64,000 nucleotides of DNA, from assembly GCF_003050865.1 (NCBI RefSeq), contig NZ_QAOK01000007.1, positions 1 to 64,000 of the forward strand. Reading direction: 5' to 3'. This DNA is from Nitrosospira multiformis. GTDB lineage: Bacteria > Pseudomonadota > Gammaproteobacteria > Burkholderiales > Nitrosomonadaceae. Of the stretch, positions 53,553 through 64,000 are shown piece by piece. Each line of letters begins with the position of its first letter. The first letter of the stretch is position 1. A program made the position numbers and the translations under genes. The notes under the pieces were generated by a model. The model saw only the letters and a program-made list of their open reading frames with translations, ran no database searches and was not told where the DNA came from.

Positions 53553-54692
53553 ATGATGAGTATCAGGAATGCTGTGTGGCGGTGGGGCATGTGTGCGGGG
53601 ATTACGCTTTCGGCAAATACGTATGCGATCGCATTATTTCAGTCCGAATCCGTCGCGTCTGCCGCCCCTCAATTCGAATACCATGTCCCCCGGCTCAGGG
53701 TGAAAGCGGATGGTGCTGAGGGTATAGGGGGTACAGGGGGACATTCAAGTCATCCGTCCTGGAACCGGTCGCCGGACTTCATTCTGCCATTGGCTGCGGG
53801 ATATTTCGATATGCTTCCCCTGTCCGAGGATTTTGCTTCTCCATCGACCGGCTTAGATCTCCCTCTGCTCGGAGGGAATGAAGCTTCCGGCGTCAATATT
53901 CCAGGTTTCATCAATGATGAGGCAGGACTGGTAAACCTGCTAGCCGTTCCGGATCTGTTCATGCAGGCACAGTGGCAGTCCACCGAAGGCAATTCACAAA
54001 CCACACCGTTTGCTCCACATCCTTATAGTGGCAACGTAGCTCGGGTAAGAAATACGCTGCAAGAATGCGCGCAACTGCGAGGGGTTCGGAGAAACAGGCT
54101 GGAGCCAAGGGATGGTGACTGCATTGGCTTCGGGGGTGGTTCGGATGGAAGCGGTAATGCGAATAGAAATGGGAGCAGGGCTGGGGGAGGCTCCAACGCC
54201 ATCATGGCTCGAAATAGAAATGCCCGCGACGGCAATGCCGGTGATGGCGCCTATATCGGTGGAGGAGGCGGTGGCGGAGGTGGAGCAGGGGGAAGCCGTG
54301 ACGCTGCCACTCTAGGTACAGGTGGGAATGGCGATGGGGGCGGCGTGTTTCCACCAAGCAGTAATAATTCTGACCCGGATAATGGTAGTGAAGGCAACCT
54401 AGGCGGAACCGAGGGGGGCGGGCCCAATCAGGGTAATGGGAATGGTGGAACGGGCGAAGGCAACGGCGGAAGTGGAGGAGTCGGAGGAAATGAGGATTGG
54501 GGTGGCGGAAATGGCGATACCGGGAACTGGAACGATCCGGGGGAGGGGGAAGGCCCGCCCCCAAGTGAAATAACGATCCTCCCTGAGCCCGCTACGCTGG
54601 CGCTTCTCGCGCTGGGTCTGGCTGCGCTGTGCGCCATGCGCAGAAATCAGGCAAGACTGCGGGCTGGCATGGCGGACAGAGGTTCTTGCTGA
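53553..54692 (+). CDS. Glycine-rich PEP-CTERM protein
   Basis: A 379-residue exported protein destined for exosortase. The signal peptide (about 1-25, WGMCAGITLSANTYAIA) leads to a Pro/Leu-rich region, then about 170 residues of Gly/Asn/Asp-rich low complexity (GGGGGGGGAGGSRDAAT, GEGNGGSGGVGGNEDWGG). The C-terminus carries the sorting signal PEPATLALLALGLAALCAMRR: PEP, hydrophobic span, basic residues. About 17 further residues follow the basic cluster. A GGAG precedes the ATG at 53553; upstream frame to 53400 is not used. The role is likely extracellular matrix or surface coat; the exosortase is elsewhere. Confidence 0.82.
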   Translation: MMSIRNAVWRWGMCAGITLSANTYAIALFQSESVASAAPQFEYHVPRLRVKADGAEGIGGTGGHSSHPSWNRSPDFILPLAAGYFDMLPLSEDFASPSTGLDLPLLGGNEASGVNIPGFINDEAGLVNLLAVPDLFMQAQWQSTEGNSQTTPFAPHPYSGNVARVRNTLQECAQLRGVRRNRLEPRDGDCIGFGGGSDGSGNANRNGSRAGGGSNAIMARNRNARDGNAGDGAYIGGGGGGGGGAGGSRDAATLGTGGNGDGGGVFPPSSNNSDPDNGSEGNLGGTEGGGPNQGNGNGGTGEGNGGSGGVGGNEDWGGGNGDTGNWNDPGEGEGPPPSEITILPEPATLALLALGLAALCAMRRNQARLRAGMADRGSC

Positions 54693-54723
54693 ACAGGGTC
54701 TGCACGGTATGCGGATGGGCGAT

Positions 54724-55143
54724 TCATCCGCGGGTGGAGGACTGGCTATCGAAACGGAGGAGGTCTACGGAGGGCAGGGGAGCCCAGCCGGATTGACGGT
54801 GGTCTGCAACGACCGTGGTGAAAATGCCGCCGCGCACGTAGAATTTTGCCGCGAGACGCAGATAACGAGGTTCCAGGGCTGTAACCAGGTCATCGACAAT
54901 CCGGTTTGTCACCGCTTCGTGGAAAGCGTTCTCGTCGCGGAAAGACCAGATATAGAGCTTGAGGCTTTTAAGTTCGACACACTTCTTGTCAGGAATATAA
55001 TCCAGAATCAGGGTCGCGAAATCGGGCTGTCCGGTTTTGGGACACAAACAGGTAAACTCGGGAATCTCCATATGGATATGGTAGTCCCGTTCCTGAGCAG
55101 GATTGGGGAAGGTTTCCAGGTTTTTGCCGGGGTTGCTGGGCAT
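54724..55143 (-). CDS. queF: NADPH-dependent 7-cyano-7-deazaguanine reductase
   Basis: QueF (139 residues, the short unimodular form) reduces preQ0 to preQ1 in queuosine synthesis. [16 protein letters not shown] carries the catalytic Cys and Asp, [20 protein letters not shown] the NADPH-binding block with the catalytic Glu/His. The C-terminus (SSTRG) is slightly extended. It converges on the PEP-CTERM gene (31 bases) and diverges from smc. Confidence 0.95.
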   Translation of the reverse strand: MPSNPGKNLETFPNPAQERDYHIHMEIPEFTCLCPKTGQPDFATLILDYIPDKKCVELKSLKLYIWSFRDENAFHEAVTNRIVDDLVTALEPRYLRLAAKFYVRGGIFTTVVADHRQSGWAPLPSVDLLRFDSQSSTRG

Positions 55144-55286
55144 TCTCTTATCTCTGTCAAAATCGGTTAGAATGAGTTCCCTTGGGAGGCTTTTCCCAGG
55201 ATGATTTGAAATGTTACCGAACCGGAAGCTTCATCCAGGAGATCACCTTCTGCGGCTGCACATTATAACTGCTTGCAAACGACAAA

Positions 55287-58200
55287 TTGCGTCTCTCCCA
55301 CATCAAACTCGCCGGTTTCAAATCCTTTGTTGATCCTACGGAAATTCCCTTTCCAGGGGATCTGGTGGGGGTCGTCGGTCCCAATGGGTGCGGGAAATCC
55401 AATGTTATCGACGCTGTCCGCTGGGTTCTGGGTGAATCCAGGGCCTCCGCGCTACGCGGTGAATCGATGCAGGACGTCATTTTTAACGGCTCCACGAGCC
55501 GCAAGCCTGTGGGCAGGGCCAGCGTGGAACTGGCGTTTGACAACAGCCTGGGCAAGGCAGCAGGGCAGTGGTCGAGTTATGCGGAGATTTGCATCAAGCG
55601 GATATTGAGGCGCGACGGAGAATCCACATACTACATCAATAATATTCACGTGCGGCGTCGCGATATTGCCGATATTTTTCTTGGCACCGGATTGGGGGGG
55701 CGCGGCTACGCCATCATCGAGCAGGGAATGATTTCCCGCATCATCGAAGCCAAGCCGGAGGAGGTCCGTGTATTTCTGGAGGAAGCAGCCGGTATTTCCA
55801 GATACCGGGAGCGGCGGCGTGAGACGGAATCGCGTCTGGCGGACACCCGCGAAAACCTTTTGCGCGTAAATGATATTTGCCAGGAACTGGAAAAGCAATT
55901 GGTGCGTCTTGGGCAGCAGGCGGAAATAGCCCGGCGGTTCGAGGACTTGCAGAGTCGATTGGACAAGGCGCAAAATCTCCTGTGGTTTGCCCGCAAACAG
56001 GAAGCCGCATCACAGCGGGCACTGGCGGAAAAGGAAATTCAATCTCTGCAAATAACTCACGAAGCCGAGGCAGCGGCGTTGCGCAGGGCCGAAAAACAGC
56101 TTGAGGAAAAGCGCGCGGACCATTTTGGGGCCAGCGATCTCTTGCATGAGGCTCAGGGCGAACTGTATGCGGCCAATGCCGACGTGGCGTACACTGAACA
56201 GCAGATACAGCACGTGCGGGAAAATTATCAGCGCATCGCGCAACAGATTGCCGCGATGAAGCACCAGCTTGAGCATTATGCCAGGCAGGCCGATACTGCG
56301 GTGGACAGCTTGAATCGCTGGCGCGAAGAGTACGAACAGGCGCGATCGGGCAGCGAGGCAAGTAAACAGAAAGCCACGGTGGAGAATGAAAAATTGCCGC
56401 TGGCCGAGACCACCTTTCGCACGTGGCAGGAAAAGCTTGCCGGGACGCAGCGCGACCTGCTGCTGGCAGAGCAGTCGCAGCAGCTTGAAAAAAGTCATCA
56501 TGCCCATGCTGAAAAGACGCTTCAGCAACTCGAAATACGCCGCAAACGATTGCTGGTTGAGCGCGACGCCTTGCCGGAATCAAAGATCGAGGAGTTATCG
56601 GATCTGACTCGGGAGACGGAAGCAATTGCTCATGATCTGAAACAAAAGCAGGAGGAGTTTGCGCAAACAGAAAACCTGCTGCTTGACGCTGAGGAAGTCA
56701 AACGCGAGTTTGCGCGCAACGTACAGGTGCTGGAACAGCAGATGGTGCAGGCTGAGGCGCGGCTGAGCGCACTACAGCGTCTGCAGGGACGTCTTGAAAG
56801 CAGTGAAGGACTGAACGCCTGGTTTGCAAGGCATCGGCTCGATTCTCTACCGCGGTTGTGGCAAGGCATACAGATCGAGAAGGGTTGGGAAGATGCGCTT
56901 GAAGCTGTGCTGCGCGAGCGTTTGAATGGTACACGGGTGGCGCAGTTGGAGGCGGCGCTCGAGTGGGCCAACCCCCCGCCAGGGAAGTGTGCGCTGTTCG
57001 AGCCGGCAGGGATGAGGCTGCAAAAGACTACAAAGGCTGCAAAGGTAGCAGAGGCTGAAGAGGTGGGCGACAAACCTGCCAGAGACGGGGGGGCAGGAGT
57101 CGCATTGCGATCCTATCTGACCTGCAGCGATACGGGCGTAAAATCTGTAGTGGATGAATGGCTGAGCGGCATATTTGCGATTGATAGCCTCGATGCAGCG
57201 CTTTCCCGGCGAAACCTGCTCTCGCCTGGTGAAATGCTGGTGACGCGGGAAGGCTGTGTGGTTACCTGCCATAGCCTCACCTTTTACTCCCCTGACTCGC
57301 AATTGCATGGCGTGCTTGCACGGCAACGGGAGATCGCGCAGATTGAAGTGGAAATGGAAGCGCTGAGGGCGAAGCTCGACGTCGAGCAGTCGGCGCTCGA
57401 TACCGCCGGAGACACGTGTTACGATCTGGAGTCATCCCTGTCCAGTCTGCGTCATGAGAATGAACAGCTTCAGCAATTGCATCATAATGTGCAAATGCAG
57501 GCATTGAAGCTGACCCAGGCAACTGAACGCAACGAGCAGAGGCGCGAACAGATCGATTGCGATCTGGCCGAAATCAAACAGGATGCAGAGGCAGAAGCTT
57601 CCCGTCAGTGCGACGCCGAAGCAAGGCTTGTCGAGCATGGCGAGCGGATCAAATTCCTGCAGGAGCAGGTGCGAACGGAGCAACGCGCGCGCGAGGCTGC
57701 TGAGGAGTCACTCGTCACTCAGCGCCACCTTGCTCAGAATGCATCGAGGGAAATGCAGGAAGCTGCCTTTCATGAAAAAACCTGCGAGCACAAAATCGCG
57801 GAAGCGCAAAATACTATCGGGGGAATCGAGCGGAGTGTCGGTGAACTCGGAGTTCAGTTGGAGAAATTGCAGGTCGAGCAAGACAGTTTCGATGAAAGCC
57901 ATCTGGTAGGAATGCTGCAGGAACGGCTGGAATTGCGTGAGCAGCGTGAACAGAAACTGGCGGAGGCGCGTAATGCCCTGGAAGCCCTGGGTGCGGAATT
58001 GCGGCAGATAGAGCAGGAGCGAATGGCTTCCGAACAAAAATTGCATCCGTTGCGTGAGGCAATCAACCATATGCGCCTCAAGGAGCAGGAGGCCAGAATT
58101 ACCGAGAATCAGTTTGGCGAACAACTGCAGGGGTGCGAAATCTCTGAAGAGGAATTGATAAATTCTCTGGGAAAGACACGTCCTGCCGCATTGCAGAGCG

Positions 58201-58859
58201 AGGTCAGCCGGTTGCGTGGCGATATCGCCGCGTTGGGACCGGTCAATACTGCGGCGCTCGATGAATTACAGTCTTGCCAGACCCGAAAAACCTATCTCGA
58301 TTCACAGGCTCAGGACCTGGAAGAGGCGTCGGAAACACTCAGGAACGCAATACGACGCATAGATCGTGAAACCCGTGAGCGACTGCTCGAAACGGTCGAG
58401 AAGGTGAATAATCATCTGGGCGACATGTTCCCTACCATATTCGGGGGTGGGCATGCGAAGCTGATGCTCAGAGGTGAAGAAATTCTGGATGCAGGCATAC
58501 AGATTGTCGCTCAACCGCCTGGCAAGAAAAACAGTTCGATTCATTTGTTATCCGGGGGCGAAAAGGCGCTGACCGCGCTGGCGTTTGTATTCTCGCTGTT
58601 TCAACTCAACCCGGCGCCATTTTGTATGCTGGATGAGGTGGACGCTCCCCTGGACGACAGCAATACTGAACGTTTCTGCAATCTTGTGCGGAAGATGTCG
58701 CGTCAAACCCAGTTTGTATTTATCAGTCATAACAAAATTACCATGGAAATGGCGCAGCAATTAATAGGGGTTACCATGCAGGAGAAAGGTGTGTCGCGCG
58801 TGGTGGCGGTAGAAATGGAGGAGGCTGTAAGACTGGGCGATACAGCCTTGGCAACGTGA
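55287..58859 (+). CDS. smc: Chromosome segregation ATPase SMC
   Basis: SMC (1190 residues) holds and loops chromosomal DNA. The N-terminal head has LAGFKSFVDPTEIPF and Walker A VGPNGCGKSNVIDAV; two long coiled coils flank a hinge (about 520-660). The C-terminal head has LLSGGEKALTALAFVF (signature) and Walker B PFCMLDEVDAPLDDSNTERF. The start is TTG at 55287: an in-frame TAA at 55266-55268 leaves no ATG, and MRLSHIKLAGFKSF is the canonical N-terminus. The hinge carries a low-complexity insertion (KTTKAAKVAEAEE, about 578-590). It starts the smc-zipA-ligA run. Confidence 0.96.
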   Translation: MRLSHIKLAGFKSFVDPTEIPFPGDLVGVVGPNGCGKSNVIDAVRWVLGESRASALRGESMQDVIFNGSTSRKPVGRASVELAFDNSLGKAAGQWSSYAEICIKRILRRDGESTYYINNIHVRRRDIADIFLGTGLGGRGYAIIEQGMISRIIEAKPEEVRVFLEEAAGISRYRERRRETESRLADTRENLLRVNDICQELEKQLVRLGQQAEIARRFEDLQSRLDKAQNLLWFARKQEAASQRALAEKEIQSLQITHEAEAAALRRAEKQLEEKRADHFGASDLLHEAQGELYAANADVAYTEQQIQHVRENYQRIAQQIAAMKHQLEHYARQADTAVDSLNRWREEYEQARSGSEASKQKATVENEKLPLAETTFRTWQEKLAGTQRDLLLAEQSQQLEKSHHAHAEKTLQQLEIRRKRLLVERDALPESKIEELSDLTRETEAIAHDLKQKQEEFAQTENLLLDAEEVKREFARNVQVLEQQMVQAEARLSALQRLQGRLESSEGLNAWFARHRLDSLPRLWQGIQIEKGWEDALEAVLRERLNGTRVAQLEAALEWANPPPGKCALFEPAGMRLQKTTKAAKVAEAEEVGDKPARDGGAGVALRSYLTCSDTGVKSVVDEWLSGIFAIDSLDAALSRRNLLSPGEMLVTREGCVVTCHSLTFYSPDSQLHGVLARQREIAQIEVEMEALRAKLDVEQSALDTAGDTCYDLESSLSSLRHENEQLQQLHHNVQMQALKLTQATERNEQRREQIDCDLAEIKQDAEAEASRQCDAEARLVEHGERIKFLQEQVRTEQRAREAAEESLVTQRHLAQNASREMQEAAFHEKTCEHKIAEAQNTIGGIERSVGELGVQLEKLQVEQDSFDESHLVGMLQERLELREQREQKLAEARNALEALGAELRQIEQERMASEQKLHPLREAINHMRLKEQEARITENQFGEQLQGCEISEEELINSLGKTRPAALQSEVSRLRGDIAALGPVNTAALDELQSCQTRKTYLDSQAQDLEEASETLRNAIRRIDRETRERLLETVEKVNNHLGDMFPTIFGGGHAKLMLRGEEILDAGIQIVAQPPGKKNSSIHLLSGGEKALTALAFVFSLFQLNPAPFCMLDEVDAPLDDSNTERFCNLVRKMSRQTQFVFISHNKITMEMAQQLIGVTMQEKGVSRVVAVEMEEAVRLGDTALAT

Positions 58860-58866
58860 AGCGACC

Positions 58867-62279
<3,413 letters not shown>

Positions 62280-62291
62280 ACGGGTGGGTTA

Positions 62292-63185
62292 ATGCCAAAA
62301 ATACGTAAAGCAGTTTTTCCTGTGGCAGGAATGGGCACGCGTTTTCTCCCCGCGACGAAGGCAAGTCCCAAGGAAATGATGCCGATTGTAGACAAGCCGC
62401 TGATTCAGTACGCGGTCGAAGAGGCGATCGCAGCGGGTATCACGGAGATGATTTTCATAACAGGCCGTCACAAGCGCGCCATTGAAGACCATTTCGACAA
62501 AGCGTACGAAATGGAAAGCGAGTTGGAGGCACGTGGCAAAAATGAAACGCTGGAAATGTTGCGAAGCATTCTGCCTAAAAATATTCATTGTATTTATATC
62601 CGCCAATCAGAAGCGCTTGGGTTAGGCCATGCGATACTTTGCGCGCGTCCCGCGGTCGGAAATGATCCTTTTGCCGTGCTGCTGGCAGACGACTTGCTCG
62701 TGGGAGATGAGCCGATCATGCGGCAGTTGGGCAAGGTGTACGAGGAGAATGGCTGTTCGATTCTGGCCGTACAGAATATCGAGCCTGAAGACACGGTAAA
62801 CTATGGCATCGTGAAATGCGGCCCCGGAATGAATGGATTGCATCCCATTACCGGTATCGTGGAAAAACCTCAGCCGAAGAATGCACCCTCCACCCTGGGT
62901 GTCGTGGGCCGCTATATTTTGACCCCGAAGATCTTCGAGCATCTGGAAAGGGTGCAACCGGGTGCCGGAGGGGAGATTCAACTGACCGATGGAATCGCAT
63001 CGCTTCTGCGGGAAGAACGGGCGCTGGCGTACGAATTTCGCGGAACGCGTTACGATTGCGGGAGCAAGATAGGATACCTCAAGGCCACGATTGCGCTGGC
63101 GCTCCAGCACCCGGAGGTCGGGCAGGAGTTTGCGGCGTATCTCGATGCCAGATGCGCCAAAGGCACCCCGCATACCAGCGTCTAG
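62292..63185 (+). CDS. galU: UTP-glucose-1-phosphate uridylyltransferase
   Basis: GalU (297 residues) makes UDP-glucose for glycan and exopolysaccharide. Nucleotide-binding [19 protein letters not shown] is at the start, with the sugar-nucleotide loops [30 protein letters not shown] (Lys) and [12 protein letters not shown]. Length is normal. It lies 12 bases after ligA and may be co-transcribed. It may supply the polysaccharide pair at 33-36 kb. Confidence 0.95.
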   Translation: MPKIRKAVFPVAGMGTRFLPATKASPKEMMPIVDKPLIQYAVEEAIAAGITEMIFITGRHKRAIEDHFDKAYEMESELEARGKNETLEMLRSILPKNIHCIYIRQSEALGLGHAILCARPAVGNDPFAVLLADDLLVGDEPIMRQLGKVYEENGCSILAVQNIEPEDTVNYGIVKCGPGMNGLHPITGIVEKPQPKNAPSTLGVVGRYILTPKIFEHLERVQPGAGGEIQLTDGIASLLREERALAYEFRGTRYDCGSKIGYLKATIALALQHPEVGQEFAAYLDARCAKGTPHTSV

Positions 63186-63243
63186 CCATCTATCCGCTGC
63201 CCGATCGAATTTTTCCTGTTCCTCATTCTTCATCAGGTTATCC

Positions 63244-63795
63244 GTGCCGATGCTCCCATACCAGGATGCACAGAAAATTCTGAGAGAAGCAGAGCAGATA
63301 TTTCCTGCTGATGCTGTAGTGGAAACCGTCAGGCGTATGGCAGTCGATATTACGGCTGTCCTGGCACATCGTTATCCTTTGGTGCTGAGCATCATGGGAG
63401 GCGCGGTCGTGTTTACCGGGCAACTGCTTCCCCTGCTGGAGTTCCCGCTTAATTTCGATTATCTTCATGTCAGCCGTTACGCTGAAAAAATGCGGGGTGG
63501 CAGGATCGACTGGAAAGTCTCGCCGGGCGAGAATGTGCAAGACCGGGTCGTACTGGTGGTGGATGATATCCTTGATGAAGGAATTACGCTCGCCGCCATA
63601 CGTGAATGGGTGATGAGCCACGGCGCAGCAGCATTTTATAGCGCCGTTTTCGCCGATAAGGATATTGCCAGCCCCAAGCCGATCAGGGCGGATTTTGTGG
63701 GTCTTGTGGTGCCGAACCGCTACGTCTTCGGCTTCGGCATGGATATATATGGCGCCTGGCGCAATTTGCCCGCCATCTATGCCTTGAAAGAGTGA
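63244..63795 (+). CDS. Hypoxanthine-guanine phosphoribosyltransferase family protein
   Basis: A 183-residue type I phosphoribosyltransferase. The PRPP loop is VVLVVDDILDEGITLAA, with the two acidic residues. YPLVLSIMGGAVVFTGQLL and the flexible-loop region FDYLHVSRYAEKMRGG fit HGPRT, and VGLVVPNRYVFGFGMD the base-binding part. It salvages hypoxanthine or guanine. AGG at 63235-63237 is six bases before GTG 63244 and twelve before ATG 63250, so I favour the GTG; the upstream frame to 63091 overlaps galU and is rejected. Its neighbour mtnP is also a purine-salvage enzyme. Confidence 0.85.
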   Translation: MPMLPYQDAQKILREAEQIFPADAVVETVRRMAVDITAVLAHRYPLVLSIMGGAVVFTGQLLPLLEFPLNFDYLHVSRYAEKMRGGRIDWKVSPGENVQDRVVLVVDDILDEGITLAAIREWVMSHGAAAFYSAVFADKDIASPKPIRADFVGLVVPNRYVFGFGMDIYGAWRNLPAIYALKE

Positions 63796-63811
63796 GGTAA
63801 AATCCAGAGAT

Positions 63812-64000
63812 ATGCTTGCAATTATTGGCGGGACCGGAATGGCCCAGCTTGAGTGTCTTGAAATTTCCCATCAGAAAGTTGTAACGACCCCTTATGGGGA
63901 ACCATCAGGTCCTCTGACTTTTGGCAAGATACGTAACAATACGGTCGTTTTTCTGGCGCGTCATGGATATGGCCATACGATTCCCCCTCACGAGGTGAAT
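63812..64000 (+). CDS. mtnP: S-methyl-5'-thioinosine / thioadenosine phosphorylase, 3' end outside window
   Basis: The first 63 residues of a purine nucleoside phosphorylase of the MTAP/MTIP type. MLAIIGGTGMAQLECLEI gives the phosphate-binding IIGGTG, TPYGEPSGPLTFGKI and FLARHGYGHTIPPHEVN follow. It recycles methylthio-purine nucleosides from polyamine synthesis. Whether the substrate is methylthioinosine or methylthioadenosine cannot be told from this part. It begins 16 bases after the phosphoribosyltransferase. Confidence 0.88.
   Translation, partial: MLAIIGGTGMAQLECLEISHQKVVTTPYGEPSGPLTFGKIRNNTVVFLARHGYGHTIPPHEVN

Noticed and set aside
54200-54560. Repetitive glycine-codon stretch considered as a CRISPR-like or satellite array
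   Set aside because: No regular unit length or spacers; it is the low-complexity coding part of the PEP-CTERM protein.

Overview
The window looks like a chromosomal segment of a betaproteobacterium of the Nitrosomonadaceae, most likely a Nitrosospira-type ammonia oxidiser. This is inference from gene content and order: fmdB-like / DUF502 / aspS / nudB, zapA with 6S RNA, smc / zipA / ligA, a CbbY-type phosphatase, a type II NADH dehydrogenase and a PEP-CTERM protein. No amo, hao or rRNA gene is present, so the assignment is not proven. I saw no tRNA and no CRISPR array.

Left edge (1-2.3 kb): mobile-element debris. An IS3-family transposase is cut by the window edge, followed by the tail of a second IS3 element on the other strand. 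That tail sits where the toxin partner of a ribbon-helix-helix antitoxin would be expected. From 2.3 to 13 kb comes a housekeeping run: fmdB-like, DUF502, aspS, nudB, nadA, an endonuclease/exonuclease/phosphatase protein, a Sua5-type threonylcarbamoyl-AMP synthase, a CbbY-like phosphatase, psiE-like, then purE-purK-purC. From 13 to 23.5 kb the content is accessory: TauE/SafE permease, EVE protein, a cyclooxygenase-like haem peroxidase, a lipoprotein alpha/beta hydrolase, a Tat-exported CapA-like protein, a MaoC-like hydratase, a broken small secreted gene, a Tat amidohydrolase, then 6S RNA and zapA with a zapB-like partner.

From 23.6 to 31.5 kb a cobalamin riboswitch precedes a TonB-dependent receptor. 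Downstream is a full-length MsbA-like exporter in which the ATPase motifs have been replaced, then a PAS/PAS/GGDEF/EAL protein and a truncated, frameshifted gene. From 31.7 to 36.2 kb on the minus strand are NDH-2 and a CapD-like / WecA-like polysaccharide pair. From 36.4 to 45.7 kb are a dicarboxylate symporter, a sialidase-fold secreted protein with a second large TonB receptor, serB, an SH3/coiled-coil lipoprotein and a membrane diguanylate cyclase. From 45.8 to 64 kb come mfd, recJ, a BON-DUF1207 fusion, an SMR transporter, a glycine-rich PEP-CTERM protein, queF, and the run smc-zipA-ligA-galU-hpt-like-mtnP, which runs off the right edge.

The observations most worth following are: (1) the open but catalytically stripped ABC exporter at 26377-28230; (2) the cyclooxygenase-like peroxidase at 14544-16127, which keeps the Tyr-x-Trp-His core but appears to carry Asp at the distal-His position; (3) the sialidase-fold protein with a Cys-Glu-Cys-Cys motif beside a TonB receptor; (4) 6S RNA whose terminator lies directly in front of a Tat amidohydrolase; and (5) short purine-rich repeats and in-frame insertions scattered through intergenic and housekeeping sequence, including a 15-base triplet repeat inside the CapD-like gene.
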